A stretch of DNA of 64,000 nt from Paraglaciecola sp. L3A3 (GCF_009796765.1 NZ_CP047023.1:4633501-4697500); one strand, 5' to 3'. Counted from the first letter of the stretch, positions 37,390-47,738 are shown. The notes: a model not told the origin generated them from the letters alone. Made by a program: numbers and translations.

Positions 37390-37764
37390 ATGTTGCATAA
37401 AATACTTTTAGGATTATTCGCTTGTCTAAGCTTGTCTACTCACGCCGCAGATATAGAAGAAATTAGCCAAACAACACTACTCAATATTGATCCTGAGCAA
37501 CACATTATTGTTGATGTACGGACCAAAGAAGAATTTGCCGAAGGCCATGTACCTGGCGCAATCAATATACCTTTAAGCACGATACAAACCGGTACTGATC
37601 AACTTAATCTAGGCAAAGATAAAACAGTAGTTCTTTATTGTCGTTCGGGATATCGCGCTGGAAAGGCAGCCGATTTATTACTAAATGGAGGCTACAGCAA
37701 GTTATTACATTTAGAAGGTGACATGCTTGGTTGGAATAAATCAGGACTAGACGTCGAAAAATAA
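37390..37764 (+). CDS. Periplasmic rhodanese-like protein
   Basis: 124-aa single-domain rhodanese (PspE/GlpE type) with a signal peptide ending near STHA. The active-site loop is CRSGYRAGKAA with the Cys at about 88. A ribosome-binding site (GGAG) lies close to the ATG. Likely a thiosulfate sulfurtransferase in the periplasm. It is the last gene of mtnN-cobD-rhodanese. Confidence 0.85.
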   Translation: MLHKILLGLFACLSLSTHAADIEEISQTTLLNIDPEQHIIVDVRTKEEFAEGHVPGAINIPLSTIQTGTDQLNLGKDKTVVLYCRSGYRAGKAADLLLNGGYSKLLHLEGDMLGWNKSGLDVEK

Positions 37765-37769
37765 GTAAT

Positions 37770-37797
37770 AAAAAAGCCAGCATAGTATGCTGGCTTT
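37770..37797. terminator. Bidirectional terminator, rhodanese / tyrS
   Basis: AAGCCAGCATA pairs with TATGCTGGCTT around one to three loop bases (37774-37796). Six Ts follow on the minus strand (tyrS) and three on the plus strand. Confidence 0.85.
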
Positions 37798-37828
37798 AGA
37801 TACTCAAGATGAATTCCTATTTCTGGAT

Positions 37829-39028
37829 TTACTTAAAGTTCACTCGGGCGAACTTTCTTTTACCCACTTGTAAAACCACTAACTGAGCTTGATCGAATAC
37901 ATGTTTAGTATTCTCAACCTTTTCACCATCTAACTTTACCGCGCCTTGTTTGATCATGCGCATAGCATCAGAAGTCGAATTGGTTAATCCAGATTCTTTT
38001 AACACATTAGCGATTAACATGCCGTCCGCAGGTAAATCAAAATCAAATTCAGGCATTTCATCTGGAATAACATTTTTTTGAAAGCGTTGAATAAAATCAT
38101 TATGCGCAGCTTCTGCAGCTTCTGCAGAGTGGAAACGTGCAATTAATTCTTTGGCTAAATCAATCTTAGTATCACGAGGATTCAAGCCATCGGCAACTTG
38201 TTGCTTAATTGCATCTATGTCAGCTTTAGCTTTAAAACTTAACAACTCATAATAACGCCACATCAAATCATCAGATATAGACATTATTTTACCAAACATA
38301 TCATTAGGTGCGTCAGTAATGCCGATATAATTACCTAAAGATTTCGACATTTTTTGCACGCCGTCTAAACCTTCAAGTAAAGGCATCATCAATACAGTTT
38401 GTTGTCTTTGACCTTCTGATTTTTGCAATTCACGGCCCATCAATAAATTAAAACGTTGATCGGTTCCTCCTAGCTCAACATCGGATTCTAGTGCGACAGA
38501 ATCCCAACCTTGGACCAAAGGATAAATAAATTCATGAATCGCAATAGGCTGTCCGCTTGCATAACGTTTCTTGAAATCATCTCGTTCTAACATACGAGCA
38601 ACCGTTTGATTAGCGGCTAATTTTATCATGCCAGCTGCGCCTAACTTTTCCATCCATTCAGAATTAAAACGGATAGTAGTTTTAGCCGGATCTAATATTT
38701 TGAATACTTGTTCTTTATAAGTTTCAGCATTAGCTAGCACATCTTCTTTAGTCAGCGGTTTTCTTGTAACATTTTTACCGGTAGGATCACCTATCATTCC
38801 AGTAAAATCACCAATTAAGAAAATAACCTCATGGCCTAATTGTTGAAAGGTTCTCAACTTATTAATTAACACTGTATGCCCAAGATGTAAATCTGGTGCA
38901 GTAGGATCAAACCCAGCTTTAATTTTTAAGGGCTTACCTTCTTTTAATTTAGCAACCAGTTCTTCTTCTATTAATATTTCTTCTGCTCCGCGCTGTATCT
39001 CAGCCATCGCACTTTGCCAATTAGACAT
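37829..39028 (-). CDS. tyrS: Tyrosyl-tRNA synthetase TyrS
   Basis: Charges tRNA-Tyr. 399 aa, the shorter TyrRS subtype (TyrZ-like) found in many marine gammaproteobacteria. Class-I signature HLGH is at 48-51 and KMSKS in [12 protein letters not shown] near 232. A C-terminal S4 RNA-binding domain (about 335-395) is present. It is divergent from mepM, a conserved arrangement with anmK. Confidence 0.96.
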   Translation of the reverse strand: MSNWQSAMAEIQRGAEEILIEEELVAKLKEGKPLKIKAGFDPTAPDLHLGHTVLINKLRTFQQLGHEVIFLIGDFTGMIGDPTGKNVTRKPLTKEDVLANAETYKEQVFKILDPAKTTIRFNSEWMEKLGAAGMIKLAANQTVARMLERDDFKKRYASGQPIAIHEFIYPLVQGWDSVALESDVELGGTDQRFNLLMGRELQKSEGQRQQTVLMMPLLEGLDGVQKMSKSLGNYIGITDAPNDMFGKIMSISDDLMWRYYELLSFKAKADIDAIKQQVADGLNPRDTKIDLAKELIARFHSAEAAEAAHNDFIQRFQKNVIPDEMPEFDFDLPADGMLIANVLKESGLTNSTSDAMRMIKQGAVKLDGEKVENTKHVFDQAQLVVLQVGKRKFARVNFK

Positions 39029-39227
39029 TGAGTAAACCTACAATAAATTTTGATATTTCATTAATACCAAGCATTTTACTTGTCTAACCCTAGCAATGAA
39101 AGGGCAAGACGTTTTTTTCTCGAAGCAAAATAATATCAAACAAACTGTTCAAAAAACGCCCTAGGGCTGGAAAACACCAGCTAATACATATATTCTGCTG
39201 CTAGGTTCTATATTTAGTGTTGTACTT

Positions 39228-40523
39228 GTGTTAAAAAAATCTATGAAAAATCTCCCTACTCCCCATAAATGGCTGATTACAGCTGTTGCAGGCTTTTTGT
39301 TTGTTTTATTTTTATTGCCTTCAGAACAAGCAAGTGCTTATAAAAACACCTCGTCTACTTTAGAAATAGGTAAACGTTATAGTCTTGATATTAAAACGCA
39401 AAATATTGTGGCAGAAGAAACAGCAGAAATTGAAGAAATCGAAAATAGACAATCCTTCAAAGTAAAAAGTGGTGACAACTTAGCAATAATATTCAAACGT
39501 GCAGGGCTTTCACCACAAGAAACCTATAAGGTTAGTCAAGCAGGTACTGAAGCAAAAAAACTTTTAAAAATGTTACCTGGCGACTCAATCGAATTAGACA
39601 TTAATCAAGATGGACAATTAGTTAATTTATTTTATTCATACTCGGCAACTGAAACGCTAGCTATCACACAAAATGAAAAATCCGAGTTTGTCAGTTCAAT
39701 TCAAACTAAACCAGTTGATACCCGAGTTAATTATGCCCAAGGCAGCATCACCAATAGTTTATGGAATGCAGGCAGAAAAGCGAATTTAACCGATAATCAA
39801 ATAATGAGTTTAGCGGGCATTTTTGGCTGGGATATAGATTTTGCTTTAGAGTTGAGAGAGGGTGATAGTTTTTATGTGATGTTTGAAGAACGTTTTATTG
39901 ATGGTGAATTTATTGGAGCTGGCGATATTATGGCAGCCCAATTTATCAACCAAGGTGAAACTTACACGGCAATTCGTTATTCAGATGGTAACTTCTACAC
40001 ACCCGAAGGTAGAAGTATGCGCAAGAGCTTTTTACGGGCGCCAGTAAACTTCAAATATATTAGTTCAAACTTTAAACCTAAACGATTCCATCCCGTACAA
40101 AAACGCTGGAAAGCACATAGAGGTGTTGATTATGCTGCGAATCGGGGCACCCCCGTCATGGCAGCCGGTGATGGCCGAGTCATTAAATCAGCCTACGACC
40201 AATATAATGGTAATCATGTATTTATTCAGCATGGCGAAAAGTACGTGACTAAATACCTACATTTTACCAATCGTAAAGTGAAGGTAGGACAAACAGTCAA
40301 ACAAGGCCAAATCATTGGTACAGTGGGTTCTACAGGCTTAGCTTCGGGACCTCATTTACATTATGAATTTTTAGTTGATGGGGTTCACCGTAATCCTCGT
40401 ACTGTGAGTTTACCTAAAGCTCAACCTATTGATAAAAAAGAACAAGCCAATTTTGCATTAGTGGCTGAGCAAAGGTTAGAACAACTAAATAATAGTAAAC
40501 GTATAATGTTAGCAATGAATTAA
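39228..40523 (+). CDS. mepM: Murein DD-endopeptidase, M23 family (MepM-like)
   Basis: Peptidoglycan hydrolase that cuts cross-links for cell growth, 431 aa (426 if started at the ATG at 39243; the GTG at 39228 has no better ribosome-binding site). One N-terminal membrane helix (about 15-35), an OapA/LysM-like domain (about 70-160), and a LytM domain (about 285-390) with zinc ligands HRGVDYAANRG and HLHYEF. Place beside tyrS and anmK is typical for this gene. Confidence 0.88.
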   Translation: MLKKSMKNLPTPHKWLITAVAGFLFVLFLLPSEQASAYKNTSSTLEIGKRYSLDIKTQNIVAEETAEIEEIENRQSFKVKSGDNLAIIFKRAGLSPQETYKVSQAGTEAKKLLKMLPGDSIELDINQDGQLVNLFYSYSATETLAITQNEKSEFVSSIQTKPVDTRVNYAQGSITNSLWNAGRKANLTDNQIMSLAGIFGWDIDFALELREGDSFYVMFEERFIDGEFIGAGDIMAAQFINQGETYTAIRYSDGNFYTPEGRSMRKSFLRAPVNFKYISSNFKPKRFHPVQKRWKAHRGVDYAANRGTPVMAAGDGRVIKSAYDQYNGNHVFIQHGEKYVTKYLHFTNRKVKVGQTVKQGQIIGTVGSTGLASGPHLHYEFLVDGVHRNPRTVSLPKAQPIDKKEQANFALVAEQRLEQLNNSKRIMLAMN

Positions 40524-40533
40524 TGGAGTAATC

Positions 40534-41646
40534 ATGCCCCAGTTATACCTAGGGTTAATGTCTGGCACTAGCATGGATGGAGTTGATGCAGCTTTAGTTG
40601 ATTTATCAGGCCTCCATCCTAGATTATTAGACTGTCAAACTTACCCTTACCCCCCAGAATTACTCAGCGACTTGCATTTACTTTGCTCACAAAGTGATAA
40701 CGAAATAGAGTTAATGGGTCAAGCAGATAGAGCGGTTGCCAAAGTGTTTGCGACTGCTTCGTTAAAGTTACTTGAAGATAATTATATTCGACCCGATCAA
40801 GTTCAGGCCATAGGCTCTCATGGTCAAACAATACGTCATCAACCCACTGGCAATAATCACTTTAGTTTACAAATTGGTGACCCTAATACTATTGCCACAA
40901 TAACTGGAATTGATGTAATCGCCGATTTCAGGCGCAAAGATATAGCGCTTGGCGGACAAGGCGCACCTTTAGTGCCTGCATTTCACAATGCAGTCTTTGC
41001 CAGCTCCGAAAAATCTCGAGTGGTAGTCAATATCGGTGGTATCTCCAACTTAACTTATTTACCGAAAAATCCAGCAAACAGCATAATCGGTTTTGACACT
41101 GGGCCAGGCAACACTTTACTAGACGCTTGGTGTAAATTACATACAGGTCAAGAGTTTGATGATAAGGGTAAATGGGCGGCGCAAAGTTGCTCAGATCCCG
41201 AGTTATTCAGGAATTTATGCTCTCACCCTTATTTTTCAGCCCCGGCACCTAAAAGTACAGGTCGTGAATTATTTAACCTTAGTTGGTTACAAAAACATAT
41301 TGCCGCCTTACATAAAAAACTTGAAGCTAAAACCGTACAAGCAACACTTGTGATGTTTACGGCAGCTACTATCGTTAGCCATATTCGACAATTTAAAGAC
41401 GTTGAAGAGGTATACATCTGCGGAGGAGGAGCATTAAATGAGTTTTTACTTGAGGTGCTTGAATCAGAGTTGCACGAATGCGAACTCTTTACCACTGAAG
41501 AATTAGGAGTCGCAGCTAACTCAGTTGAAGCCATGGCATTTGCTTGGCTTGCTTATGCCCATAAAAATAAAATTCATGGCAGCATTCCAAGCGTAACAGG
41601 TGCCAGCAGAAGTGCCATATTAGGCACATATTGCTCTGCAGATTAA
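40534..41646 (+). CDS. anmK: Anhydro-N-acetylmuramic acid kinase AnmK
   Basis: Phosphorylates 1,6-anhydro-MurNAc during cell-wall recycling. The 370-aa length is normal. N-terminal GLMSGTSMDGVDAA, the central VVNIGGISNLTYLP and GFDTGPGN phosphate motifs, and C-terminal YICGGGALN are present. TGGAG precedes the start. It lies ten bases after mepM, so peptidoglycan cutting and recycling are linked. The stop overlaps the EAL-HDOD stop on the other strand. Confidence 0.95.
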   Translation: MPQLYLGLMSGTSMDGVDAALVDLSGLHPRLLDCQTYPYPPELLSDLHLLCSQSDNEIELMGQADRAVAKVFATASLKLLEDNYIRPDQVQAIGSHGQTIRHQPTGNNHFSLQIGDPNTIATITGIDVIADFRRKDIALGGQGAPLVPAFHNAVFASSEKSRVVVNIGGISNLTYLPKNPANSIIGFDTGPGNTLLDAWCKLHTGQEFDDKGKWAAQSCSDPELFRNLCSHPYFSAPAPKSTGRELFNLSWLQKHIAALHKKLEAKTVQATLVMFTAATIVSHIRQFKDVEEVYICGGGALNEFLLEVLESELHECELFTTEELGVAANSVEAMAFAWLAYAHKNKIHGSIPSVTGASRSAILGTYCSAD

Positions 41647-42884
41647 TTTTTAGCTGCTGGGAAATGCTTTGATATAGACTTTTTAACTCCATTTCCCCAT
41701 AAAATAGCCTCATTAAATAGGCTATGCAGTAATTTTTGGTCGAGTTCTAATAGCTTGGCTAAACGTATTACTTTTAACCAGTTGCCACTCTCAAAAGCTT
41801 GTGCCAACATCAAATATATCGATAATTCATTTTGACCGCCGCATAAAGCGACTTTGACTTCTTCTACTAAAGGCAATTTATCCAATAAGATCTTCATATC
41901 TTGGTCAAGTAAAGCATCCAACATAGAAAACAAACCAACTAAAAATGCCGTCGGAGGGTTACTGCCCAGATTTTTTTCAATCCCAATAAGATCACAAAAC
42001 TTAGCTCGTACCAAAGACAAGTGGATCAACTCTAAAGGCTTATCATCTGACAAATTTGTCAACGCTAACAGAGCGATGAATTTTTTAATTTCGACTTCGC
42101 CCATATAATTGAGAGCATGGCGCAATGAGGTGATTTTATAACGTTTATTAATCGTCGGATTATTAATAAACCTAAGTAACATATAAGACAGACCAACATC
42201 ATGTTCTATGATGCTGTTAATGCTTTCCACATCAAAAGTCACGCTCGAGCTGGCCCCCATCAATTCAACTAATGTTAATTTTGATGTCGGTAAATTGTTA
42301 TGAGTAACTGATTCGGGTTTTGAAAAAAAGTAGCCTTGAAAATAATCAAAGCCAACATCTCGACACATATTGAAATCATCGTGTGTATTAACGTTATCTG
42401 CAATCAACTTAACGTTTGCATCGACAAATTGTTTAAGATTTTCAGAAATATCATTCAAATTACTTTTAGAAGTATTCACTTTTACCATATCGACGTAAGG
42501 AAGAATTTTATTCCACTTACTTTCAATGCGGCAATTATCAATAGCTAATTTATAACCCATTTCTTTAACTTGTTTACAGGTGTCTAATAAATTCGTCACG
42601 GCATCACCTTCTGCCGCTAATTCAACCACCACTGTTTCTGGATTTAAAGAAGCGTTTAATCTCTCCATCAAGGTTTCAGGCTGAAAGTTAATAAAAGATT
42701 TTTTGCTACAAGAAATATCATCTAGCTCTAAAGTTGTATATTTTTGAGCAATCAAATTATTTGTAGCTTCGTCTCTCTCAAATGAGGGGTAACAGTTATT
42801 TATTCCGTCCCTAAAAAGCAGTTCATAAGCAAAAACGTCTTTATCAATATCTAAGATCGGTTGGCGGGCGATAAAAGCAAACAT
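41643..42884 (-). CDS. EAL-HDOD protein with degenerate EAL domain
   Basis: YuxH-type signalling protein, about 413 aa from the ATG at 42884, which has AGGA six bases upstream; an open frame starts at 42905. The N-terminal EAL domain (about 1-200) keeps the Glu in YELLFR and FINF, but the catalytic Asp-Asp pair reads DN (AIDNCR) and the usual AEGVE segment reads ADNVN. c-di-GMP hydrolysis is therefore unlikely. The C-terminal HDOD domain (about 205-400) starts near LVELMGASSS. Such proteins act as c-di-GMP-linked adaptors in motility. Confidence 0.85.
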   Translation of the reverse strand: MFAFIARQPILDIDKDVFAYELLFRDGINNCYPSFERDEATNNLIAQKYTTLELDDISCSKKSFINFQPETLMERLNASLNPETVVVELAAEGDAVTNLLDTCKQVKEMGYKLAIDNCRIESKWNKILPYVDMVKVNTSKSNLNDISENLKQFVDANVKLIADNVNTHDDFNMCRDVGFDYFQGYFFSKPESVTHNNLPTSKLTLVELMGASSSVTFDVESINSIIEHDVGLSYMLLRFINNPTINKRYKITSLRHALNYMGEVEIKKFIALLALTNLSDDKPLELIHLSLVRAKFCDLIGIEKNLGSNPPTAFLVGLFSMLDALLDQDMKILLDKLPLVEEVKVALCGGQNELSIYLMLAQAFESGNWLKVIRLAKLLELDQKLLHSLFNEAILWGNGVKKSISKHFPAAKN

Positions 42885-43317
42885 ATTATTCCTGTAAAAT
42901 GTCACAAACGATTAAAAATATTATTATTGTTAATTTATTACTTTTTGCGCATTAATCATACCATTAATAAAATACATAATAATATGGTCACTTTTAAATT
43001 GAGTGAATTTTCTACTTAATTTCCGAATGCAGATTATTCCAAACAAACACAAAGGTAGATTTATATACCAAGAAATAAAATTTTACAAAACCTAATGAGG
43101 TGTTAATGAACATATTATTAACACTTTGAATTCAATAAATTCTCAAACAATTTAAGCCAAACAGTTGAAAATTATCAATAAATCTCAACATTTTTGATCC
43201 AATGAAACTTTTCTCAAGAATTACGGTCTTTTATAACTAGAATTAAGGTTATTTAAGGGTCGCGGTTCAAAATTTATTTTGTTAGTATCGAGGCATATAG
43301 CGTAATAGGAGATATCA
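42885..43317. other. Intergenic region upstream of rpoH
   Basis: About 430 AT-rich bases between divergent genes. It holds a sigmaE-type promoter for rpoH at 43203-43232. I see no RNA gene and no other motif I would defend. Confidence 0.5.
43203..43232 (+). promoter_or_regulatory. SigmaE-type promoter of rpoH
   Basis: TGAAACTT (43203-43210), 16 bases, then TCTTTT (43227-43232). The segment TTACGGTCTTTTATAAC closely follows the sigmaE-dependent rpoH P3 of E. coli as I recall it (TCACGGTCTGATAAAAC). Transcription would start near 43238, about 80 bases before the ATG. It ties envelope stress to heat-shock sigma synthesis. Confidence 0.6.
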
Positions 43318-44172
43318 ATGAGTAAAGACTTACGCACGTTAACATTAACAGTACCTCAAACAGGTAGCATTGAGACTTACATTCAAGCAGTAAGTGGTAT
43401 TAATATGCTTACCGCTGAAGAAGAACGTGGTCTAGCAGAACGTTTACAACAAGACGATGATTTAGAAGCAGCCAGAAAGTTAATCATGTCACATCTACGT
43501 TTTGTTGTGCATATAGCAAAATCTTATTCTGGTTATGGATTACCTCAAGCTGATTTAGTGCAAGAAGGTAACATAGGTTTAATGAAAGCCGTGAAACGAT
43601 TCGATCCTACTGTTGGGGTTAGATTGGTATCTTTTGCGGTACATTGGATTAAAGCAGAAATACACGAATTTGTGTTACGTAACTGGCGTATCGTAAAAGT
43701 AGCCACTACTAAAGCACAACGTAAATTATTCTTTAATCTACGTAAAAACAAAAAACGTTTAGGTTGGTTTACCCATGAAGAAGTGCAAAATGTCGCTGAA
43801 ACTTTAGGTGTAAGCACTAAAGAAGTGTTGCAAATGGAAGCTCGTATGAGTAGCCAAGACCAAGCTTTTGATTTATCAGCAGACGATGACGAAAGCGGTA
43901 GTTTTGCTCCAGTACAGTACCTTGAAGACAAAACGGCTGATGTGGAGTCAGATGTCGTCAATGCAGACTGGGATTCTAACGCTTCAGGCAGACTTTATGC
44001 AGCAATCAAAACTCTTGATGAACGCAGCCAACATATAATCCAAACGCGTTGGTTATCTGATGACAAAACCACCCTTCAGGATCTAGCTGATAAATATCAG
44101 GTTTCTGCAGAGCGAGTTCGTCAGATTGAAAAGAACGCAATGAAAAAACTACAAGGTGCAATGGCAGCTTAA
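43318..44172 (+). CDS. rpoH: Heat-shock sigma factor RpoH (sigma32)
   Basis: Alternative sigma factor for chaperone and protease genes. The 284-aa length equals the E. coli type. Region 2 contains [20 protein letters not shown] and [13 protein letters not shown]; the RpoH box QRKLFFNLR (about 137-145) separates it from other sigmas; region 4 ends in [21 protein letters not shown] precedes the ATG. It is not next to ftsEX as in enterobacteria, but next to an EAL-HDOD gene. Confidence 0.97.
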   Translation: MSKDLRTLTLTVPQTGSIETYIQAVSGINMLTAEEERGLAERLQQDDDLEAARKLIMSHLRFVVHIAKSYSGYGLPQADLVQEGNIGLMKAVKRFDPTVGVRLVSFAVHWIKAEIHEFVLRNWRIVKVATTKAQRKLFFNLRKNKKRLGWFTHEEVQNVAETLGVSTKEVLQMEARMSSQDQAFDLSADDDESGSFAPVQYLEDKTADVESDVVNADWDSNASGRLYAAIKTLDERSQHIIQTRWLSDDKTTLQDLADKYQVSAERVRQIEKNAMKKLQGAMAA

Positions 44173-44197
44173 ACAAGCCAGCATATATTTAAGACAC

Positions 44198-44226
44198 AAA
44201 AAAGCGCATTTAATATGCGCTTTTTT
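44198..44226. terminator. Bidirectional terminator, rpoH / madA
   Basis: AAAAAAGCGCAT (44198-44209) pairs with ATGCGCTTTTTT (44215-44226), loop TTAAT. T-tracts exist on both strands. Confidence 0.9.
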
Positions 44227-44244
44227 ATGTCCGCCCATCCTCAA

Positions 44245-45153
44245 TTATTCTTGGTCGACTTCAGGCAACACCCAAAATACGCCAGAAAATTCAGCGACCG
44301 CCGTATCATCATCTAAAATGGCAACATTTAACTTAAAGCTGCATTTTTTGTTTTTAGTTAACGGTTCAAATTTTCCATTCAGTGATTCTATATTACATAA
44401 TGCCTTAGGCTGCCTAGTAATAGGTTTGTGATAATGAATATTGCCATCCCCCAATACTATTTCTCCTTTTAAGCCTTTCTCTTTCAACTGTAAAAAGATC
44501 ATGCCCCAACCGGTTAATGTGGCAAGTGAAAATATACTGCCCGCAAACATAGTACCGTGTAGGTTAATGTTTTTATTTAGTGAAGCCCTAGTTTCTAGTG
44601 TGCGACCTGTATATTGATGTAATTTAATGCCCATTTGTTCACTAATGGGAATAGTGTCACGCCAGGTTTTTTGTAATAACGCACACCATTTGGGATGTAG
44701 CATAATGACACTAGGATCAGTTAACTTTTTAACCATTTGTAAGCGTTTCTGTTCCCCCATCTCATTGTTAATTCGATCATCCACTTCAAAACCTGCGCTT
44801 TGAAAAAACGGAATGGCTAACTTAGTACTGTTAGTTACTATTCGCACAGCCCCTTCGGTTCTAGCAACAGATTCTAAGGAAGAAATAATCATCTTCGCAA
44901 GACCTTTGCCTCGAAATTCTTTATCTACAGCAATGTGCCTGACTTGAGCTTCTTCAGCAGAATTCATGTGCACTCTTCCAACGGCCACGATATTGCCATT
45001 GCTGTCACGGATCATTCTATGCTGGCTGACTTGTTCGTATTCGTCTTTTTCGGAACCCAATGGGTACTTCCAAGGCTCACGCAACAGCTTCCAACGAAAG
45101 GTAAAATAATCGGCAAAGTCTTGTTCTGTAGTAGGTATATCGATTTTAAACAT
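44245..45153 (-). CDS. madA: GNAT-thioesterase fusion, YiiD/MadA-like
   Basis: 302 aa, with an N-terminal GNAT acetyltransferase domain (about 1-145, acetyl-CoA motif RHIAVDKEFRGKGLAKM) joined to a C-terminal hot-dog thioesterase-like YiiD_C domain (about 155-300, with NLHGTMFAGSIFSLATLTGWG). This is the layout of E. coli YiiD, reported as a malonyl-ACP decarboxylase (MadA) that supplies acetyl-ACP for fatty acid synthesis. It is near dtd and yihY, as in E. coli. Confidence 0.82.
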   Translation of the reverse strand: MFKIDIPTTEQDFADYFTFRWKLLREPWKYPLGSEKDEYEQVSQHRMIRDSNGNIVAVGRVHMNSAEEAQVRHIAVDKEFRGKGLAKMIISSLESVARTEGAVRIVTNSTKLAIPFFQSAGFEVDDRINNEMGEQKRLQMVKKLTDPSVIMLHPKWCALLQKTWRDTIPISEQMGIKLHQYTGRTLETRASLNKNINLHGTMFAGSIFSLATLTGWGMIFLQLKEKGLKGEIVLGDGNIHYHKPITRQPKALCNIESLNGKFEPLTKNKKCSFKLNVAILDDDTAVAEFSGVFWVLPEVDQE

Positions 45154-45241
45154 CTATAAACTTAATCCTGTATTGTCTCTCGACCAAAATACGATTAAAA
45201 AATCGTTTGACATTAAAACCCATATATTATTTATCAGCAAA

Positions 45242-45679
45242 TTATACTTTCAACTGGAAAGTAACAGGGCCATCATTAAGCAATGAAACTTGCATATCTG
45301 CAGCAAATTTTCCTGTTTCACATTGAATATTGTTTTTTCGACATGCCTCAACAAAATACTTATACAACTCTTCACCTAAAGCTGGCGAGCCACCTCTGGA
45401 AAAACTAGGGCGATTACCACTTTGTGTATCTGCCACTAAGGTAAATTGAGACACCACCAACAACTGACCATTCACTTGTTGTAAATTGAGATTCATCTTT
45501 CCGGCTTCATCAGCAAAGATTCGATAATTCATCACTTTTTTGCAGAGTTTATCTGCTTTTTCATGGTTATCATCTTTCTCTACACCTAAAAATAACAATA
45601 TGCCATTTTCGATTTCACCCACAATTTGTTTATCTACTTCTACTTTTGCGTGTTTTACCCTTTGGATTAAGCCTATCAC
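45242..45679 (-). CDS. dtd: D-aminoacyl-tRNA deacylase Dtd
   Basis: Removes D-amino acids and glycine wrongly attached to tRNA. The 145-aa length is normal. The conserved SQFTL (about 78-82) and the Gly-cisPro motif as NDGPVTF near the C-terminus (about 134-140) are present. The start is GTG at 45679, overlapping the pip stop, with AAGGAG upstream, so translation is coupled. Confidence 0.95.
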   Translation of the reverse strand: MIGLIQRVKHAKVEVDKQIVGEIENGILLFLGVEKDDNHEKADKLCKKVMNYRIFADEAGKMNLNLQQVNGQLLVVSQFTLVADTQSGNRPSFSRGGSPALGEELYKYFVEACRKNNIQCETGKFAADMQVSLLNDGPVTFQLKV

Positions 45680-46656
45680 TCTTGCTCCTTAAAAAATTTC
45701 ACCATAGCTTGTGTTGCATAACATAAAGCGTTCGCGGTTGCAGGTTCCCATGCACTGTGTCCTGCTTCAGGAATGATTTGTAATTGGCTATTATCCCAAA
45801 CTTGAGACAAAGAGTAAGCCGCTTCTATTTTGCATACACTATCATAACGACCATGAATGATAGTGCCAGGAAGATGTTTGATTTTATCGATTTGCTGTAA
45901 AATAGCATTTTCTGTAATGAAACATTTATACTTAATATAATGACATTCAAGTAAGGCCAAACTAATAGCTGCGTGCACATTCGGCACTAATTTGTCTTCA
46001 TCGACTTGGTAATGTAGGCGACTAATACGAGTTTCCCACAGACTCCACGCTTTTATAGCAGCCATTTTCTTCACTTCGTTACCATGGGTGAATATCTGTG
46101 AATAAGCGTCGACTATTGAATATTCCTCTAACATGGTACGTACTGGAGCAAGAAAGTCTTGATAATATTCAGGGAATAATTGAGCAGCCCCACCGTCAGG
46201 TTGCAAATACCAATCATAGTCTTGCTCTCTGGCCAAAAATATTCCACGTAAAATCAAGCCGATAACACTTTCAGGCTGACGTATCGCAATTAATAAAGCC
46301 AGAGTTGAGCCCCATGACCCGCCGAACAGAAGCCATTTGTTGATCTTCAAGTGCGTTTGAATAGCTAACGCATCATCAACTAATGCTTGGCTATTGTTAT
46401 ACTCAAGTTCGCCAAAAGGTTGTGATTTACCGCACCCTCTTTGATCGAACCCTATTACCCAATACTTATCTGGGTCAAAAAAACGCCGATAATCTTCGCC
46501 AATTCCAGCCCCTGGGCCACCATGTAAAAAGAGTACAGGAATGCCTTCGGGTGTACCTGATTGTTCCACATATAAAGTATGCCCATCCGTCACTTCAAAC
46601 ATCTCAGTGTGAAAAGGTTTAATTGCTGGAAATAGTTGATTCATGTGCTTTTTCAT
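45676..46656 (-). CDS. pip: Proline iminopeptidase
   Basis: Alpha/beta hydrolase that removes N-terminal proline, 326 aa, cytoplasmic. Conserved oxyanion segment HGGPGAGIG near 45, the DQRGCGKS motif (about 75-82), the nucleophile elbow GGSWGSTL (Ser near 115), and Asp/His in GRYDSVC and EAGHSAWEP. The second ATG (46644) is an alternative start. Upstream of dtd in one unit. Confidence 0.92.
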   Translation of the reverse strand: MKKHMNQLFPAIKPFHTEMFEVTDGHTLYVEQSGTPEGIPVLFLHGGPGAGIGEDYRRFFDPDKYWVIGFDQRGCGKSQPFGELEYNNSQALVDDALAIQTHLKINKWLLFGGSWGSTLALLIAIRQPESVIGLILRGIFLAREQDYDWYLQPDGGAAQLFPEYYQDFLAPVRTMLEEYSIVDAYSQIFTHGNEVKKMAAIKAWSLWETRISRLHYQVDEDKLVPNVHAAISLALLECHYIKYKCFITENAILQQIDKIKHLPGTIIHGRYDSVCKIEAAYSLSQVWDNSQLQIIPEAGHSAWEPATANALCYATQAMVKFFKEQE

Positions 46657-46794
46657 TTCTTATTTGTTAATTCATTTATTATGGTTTAGTTTATGCCATA
46701 TATTCTACTTTTAACTCGCATTTATAGAGTCATTAAAGCAAAAGTGACTTAAATAAAACGCGCTGATCACGTTCAGATGGCTTTGTTTGTCGAC

Positions 46795-46822
46795 TTGACA
46801 GCAAAGAAAGTCGATAATATTC
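46795..46822 (+). promoter_or_regulatory. Candidate promoter of the Pmp3-type peptide gene
   Basis: A consensus -35 TTGACA (46795-46800) is followed after 14-17 bases by AT-rich -10 candidates (TAATAT, TATTCG). It lies 60 bases before the small gene's ATG. The -10 is not well defined. Confidence 0.3.
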
Positions 46823-46859
46823 GAATAAATACTATTTAACATTACTATGAGAGATTGAT

Positions 46860-47048
46860 ATGAGATTACTACTTGCCCTTTTACTGCCATGGATCCAATT
46901 TTTTACTATTGGTCGCCCTTTTGCCGGTATCATTTGCCTACTTTTACAAATAACCGTTATAGGATGGGTACCTGCGGCCATATGGTCTGTGTATGCTTTA
47001 AGCCAATATAAAACTGATCAAAAAATTAAATCGGCACTAGATCAGTAA
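46860..47048 (+). CDS. YqaE/Pmp3-family membrane peptide
   Basis: 62-aa peptide with two membrane helices (about 2-22 and 25-48), matching the Pmp3/YqaE family of salt- or stress-induced small membrane proteins (core FTIGRPFAGIICLLLQ, ending VIGWVPAAIWSVYAL). GAGAGA precedes the ATG. It lies 26 bases before the DUF2959 gene and is likely cotranscribed. Confidence 0.85.
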   Translation: MRLLLALLLPWIQFFTIGRPFAGIICLLLQITVIGWVPAAIWSVYALSQYKTDQKIKSALDQ

Positions 47049-47074
47049 ATAGTTTTTTAATTTAAAGGATAACT

Positions 47075-47713
47075 ATGAAAAAAATAATAGTGATTGCTTT
47101 AGTGACCTTACTAGTTTCTTGTCAAAATGCTTACTATGCAGCCTGGGAAAAGGTTGGCGTTGAAAAGCGTGACATTCTGGTAGATAGAGTAGAAGACGCA
47201 AAAGAGTCCCAAGAAGATGCTCAGGAACAGTTTAATTCTGCACTTGACGAATTTAGTCAGCTGATAAACTTTAACGGTGGTGAATTACAAGACGTATATG
47301 AACAACTGAAAGACCAATACGAAGCAAGTGAAGAGTCAGCAGCATCAGTCACTAGCCGGATTGATAAAGTTGAAAGCGTCGCTGAAGCATTATTTGATGA
47401 GTGGCAAGAAGAGCTAGACACTTATAGCAACGAAACCTTGAAACGGGACAGTTTAGCTAAATTAAAAGACACTCAGCGTCGGTATAAATCCCTGCTAACG
47501 GCTATGCGCAAAGCAGAAAAAAAGATGGAACCCGTTTTATCTACCTTACGCGACAACGTACTTTATTTAAAACATAACCTAAATGCTAGCGCAATTGGTG
47601 CTCTTAAAAATGAATTTAATGGCGTTAAAAAAGATATAAATCAATTAGTTGCAGAAATGAATAAAGCCATTTCTGAATCAAATAAATTCATATCGAATAT
47701 GAAAGGCGACTAG
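47075..47713 (+). CDS. DUF2959 family lipoprotein
   Basis: 212 aa with a lipobox LVSCQN (Cys16). The mature part is almost all charged alpha-helix with coiled-coil character, matching DUF2959 (typical start YYAAWEKVGVEKRDILVDRV). Function unknown; its link to a stress-type small peptide upstream suggests an envelope-stress role. AAGGA precedes the ATG. Confidence 0.82.
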   Translation: MKKIIVIALVTLLVSCQNAYYAAWEKVGVEKRDILVDRVEDAKESQEDAQEQFNSALDEFSQLINFNGGELQDVYEQLKDQYEASEESAASVTSRIDKVESVAEALFDEWQEELDTYSNETLKRDSLAKLKDTQRRYKSLLTAMRKAEKKMEPVLSTLRDNVLYLKHNLNASAIGALKNEFNGVKKDINQLVAEMNKAISESNKFISNMKGD

Positions 47714-47738
47714 GAACTATTTAGCTTTGTAAATAAAT

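Noticed and set aside
39061..39070. TTAATACCAA near the tyrS-mepM gap as a second copy of the inverted-repeat element
   Set aside because: Only one arm is present; no matching TTGGTAT arm follows within a reasonable distance.
45207..45230. TTGACA followed by TATATTAT on the plus strand between madA and dtd
   Set aside because: The spacing is only 10-12 bases and there is no plus-strand gene to transcribe.
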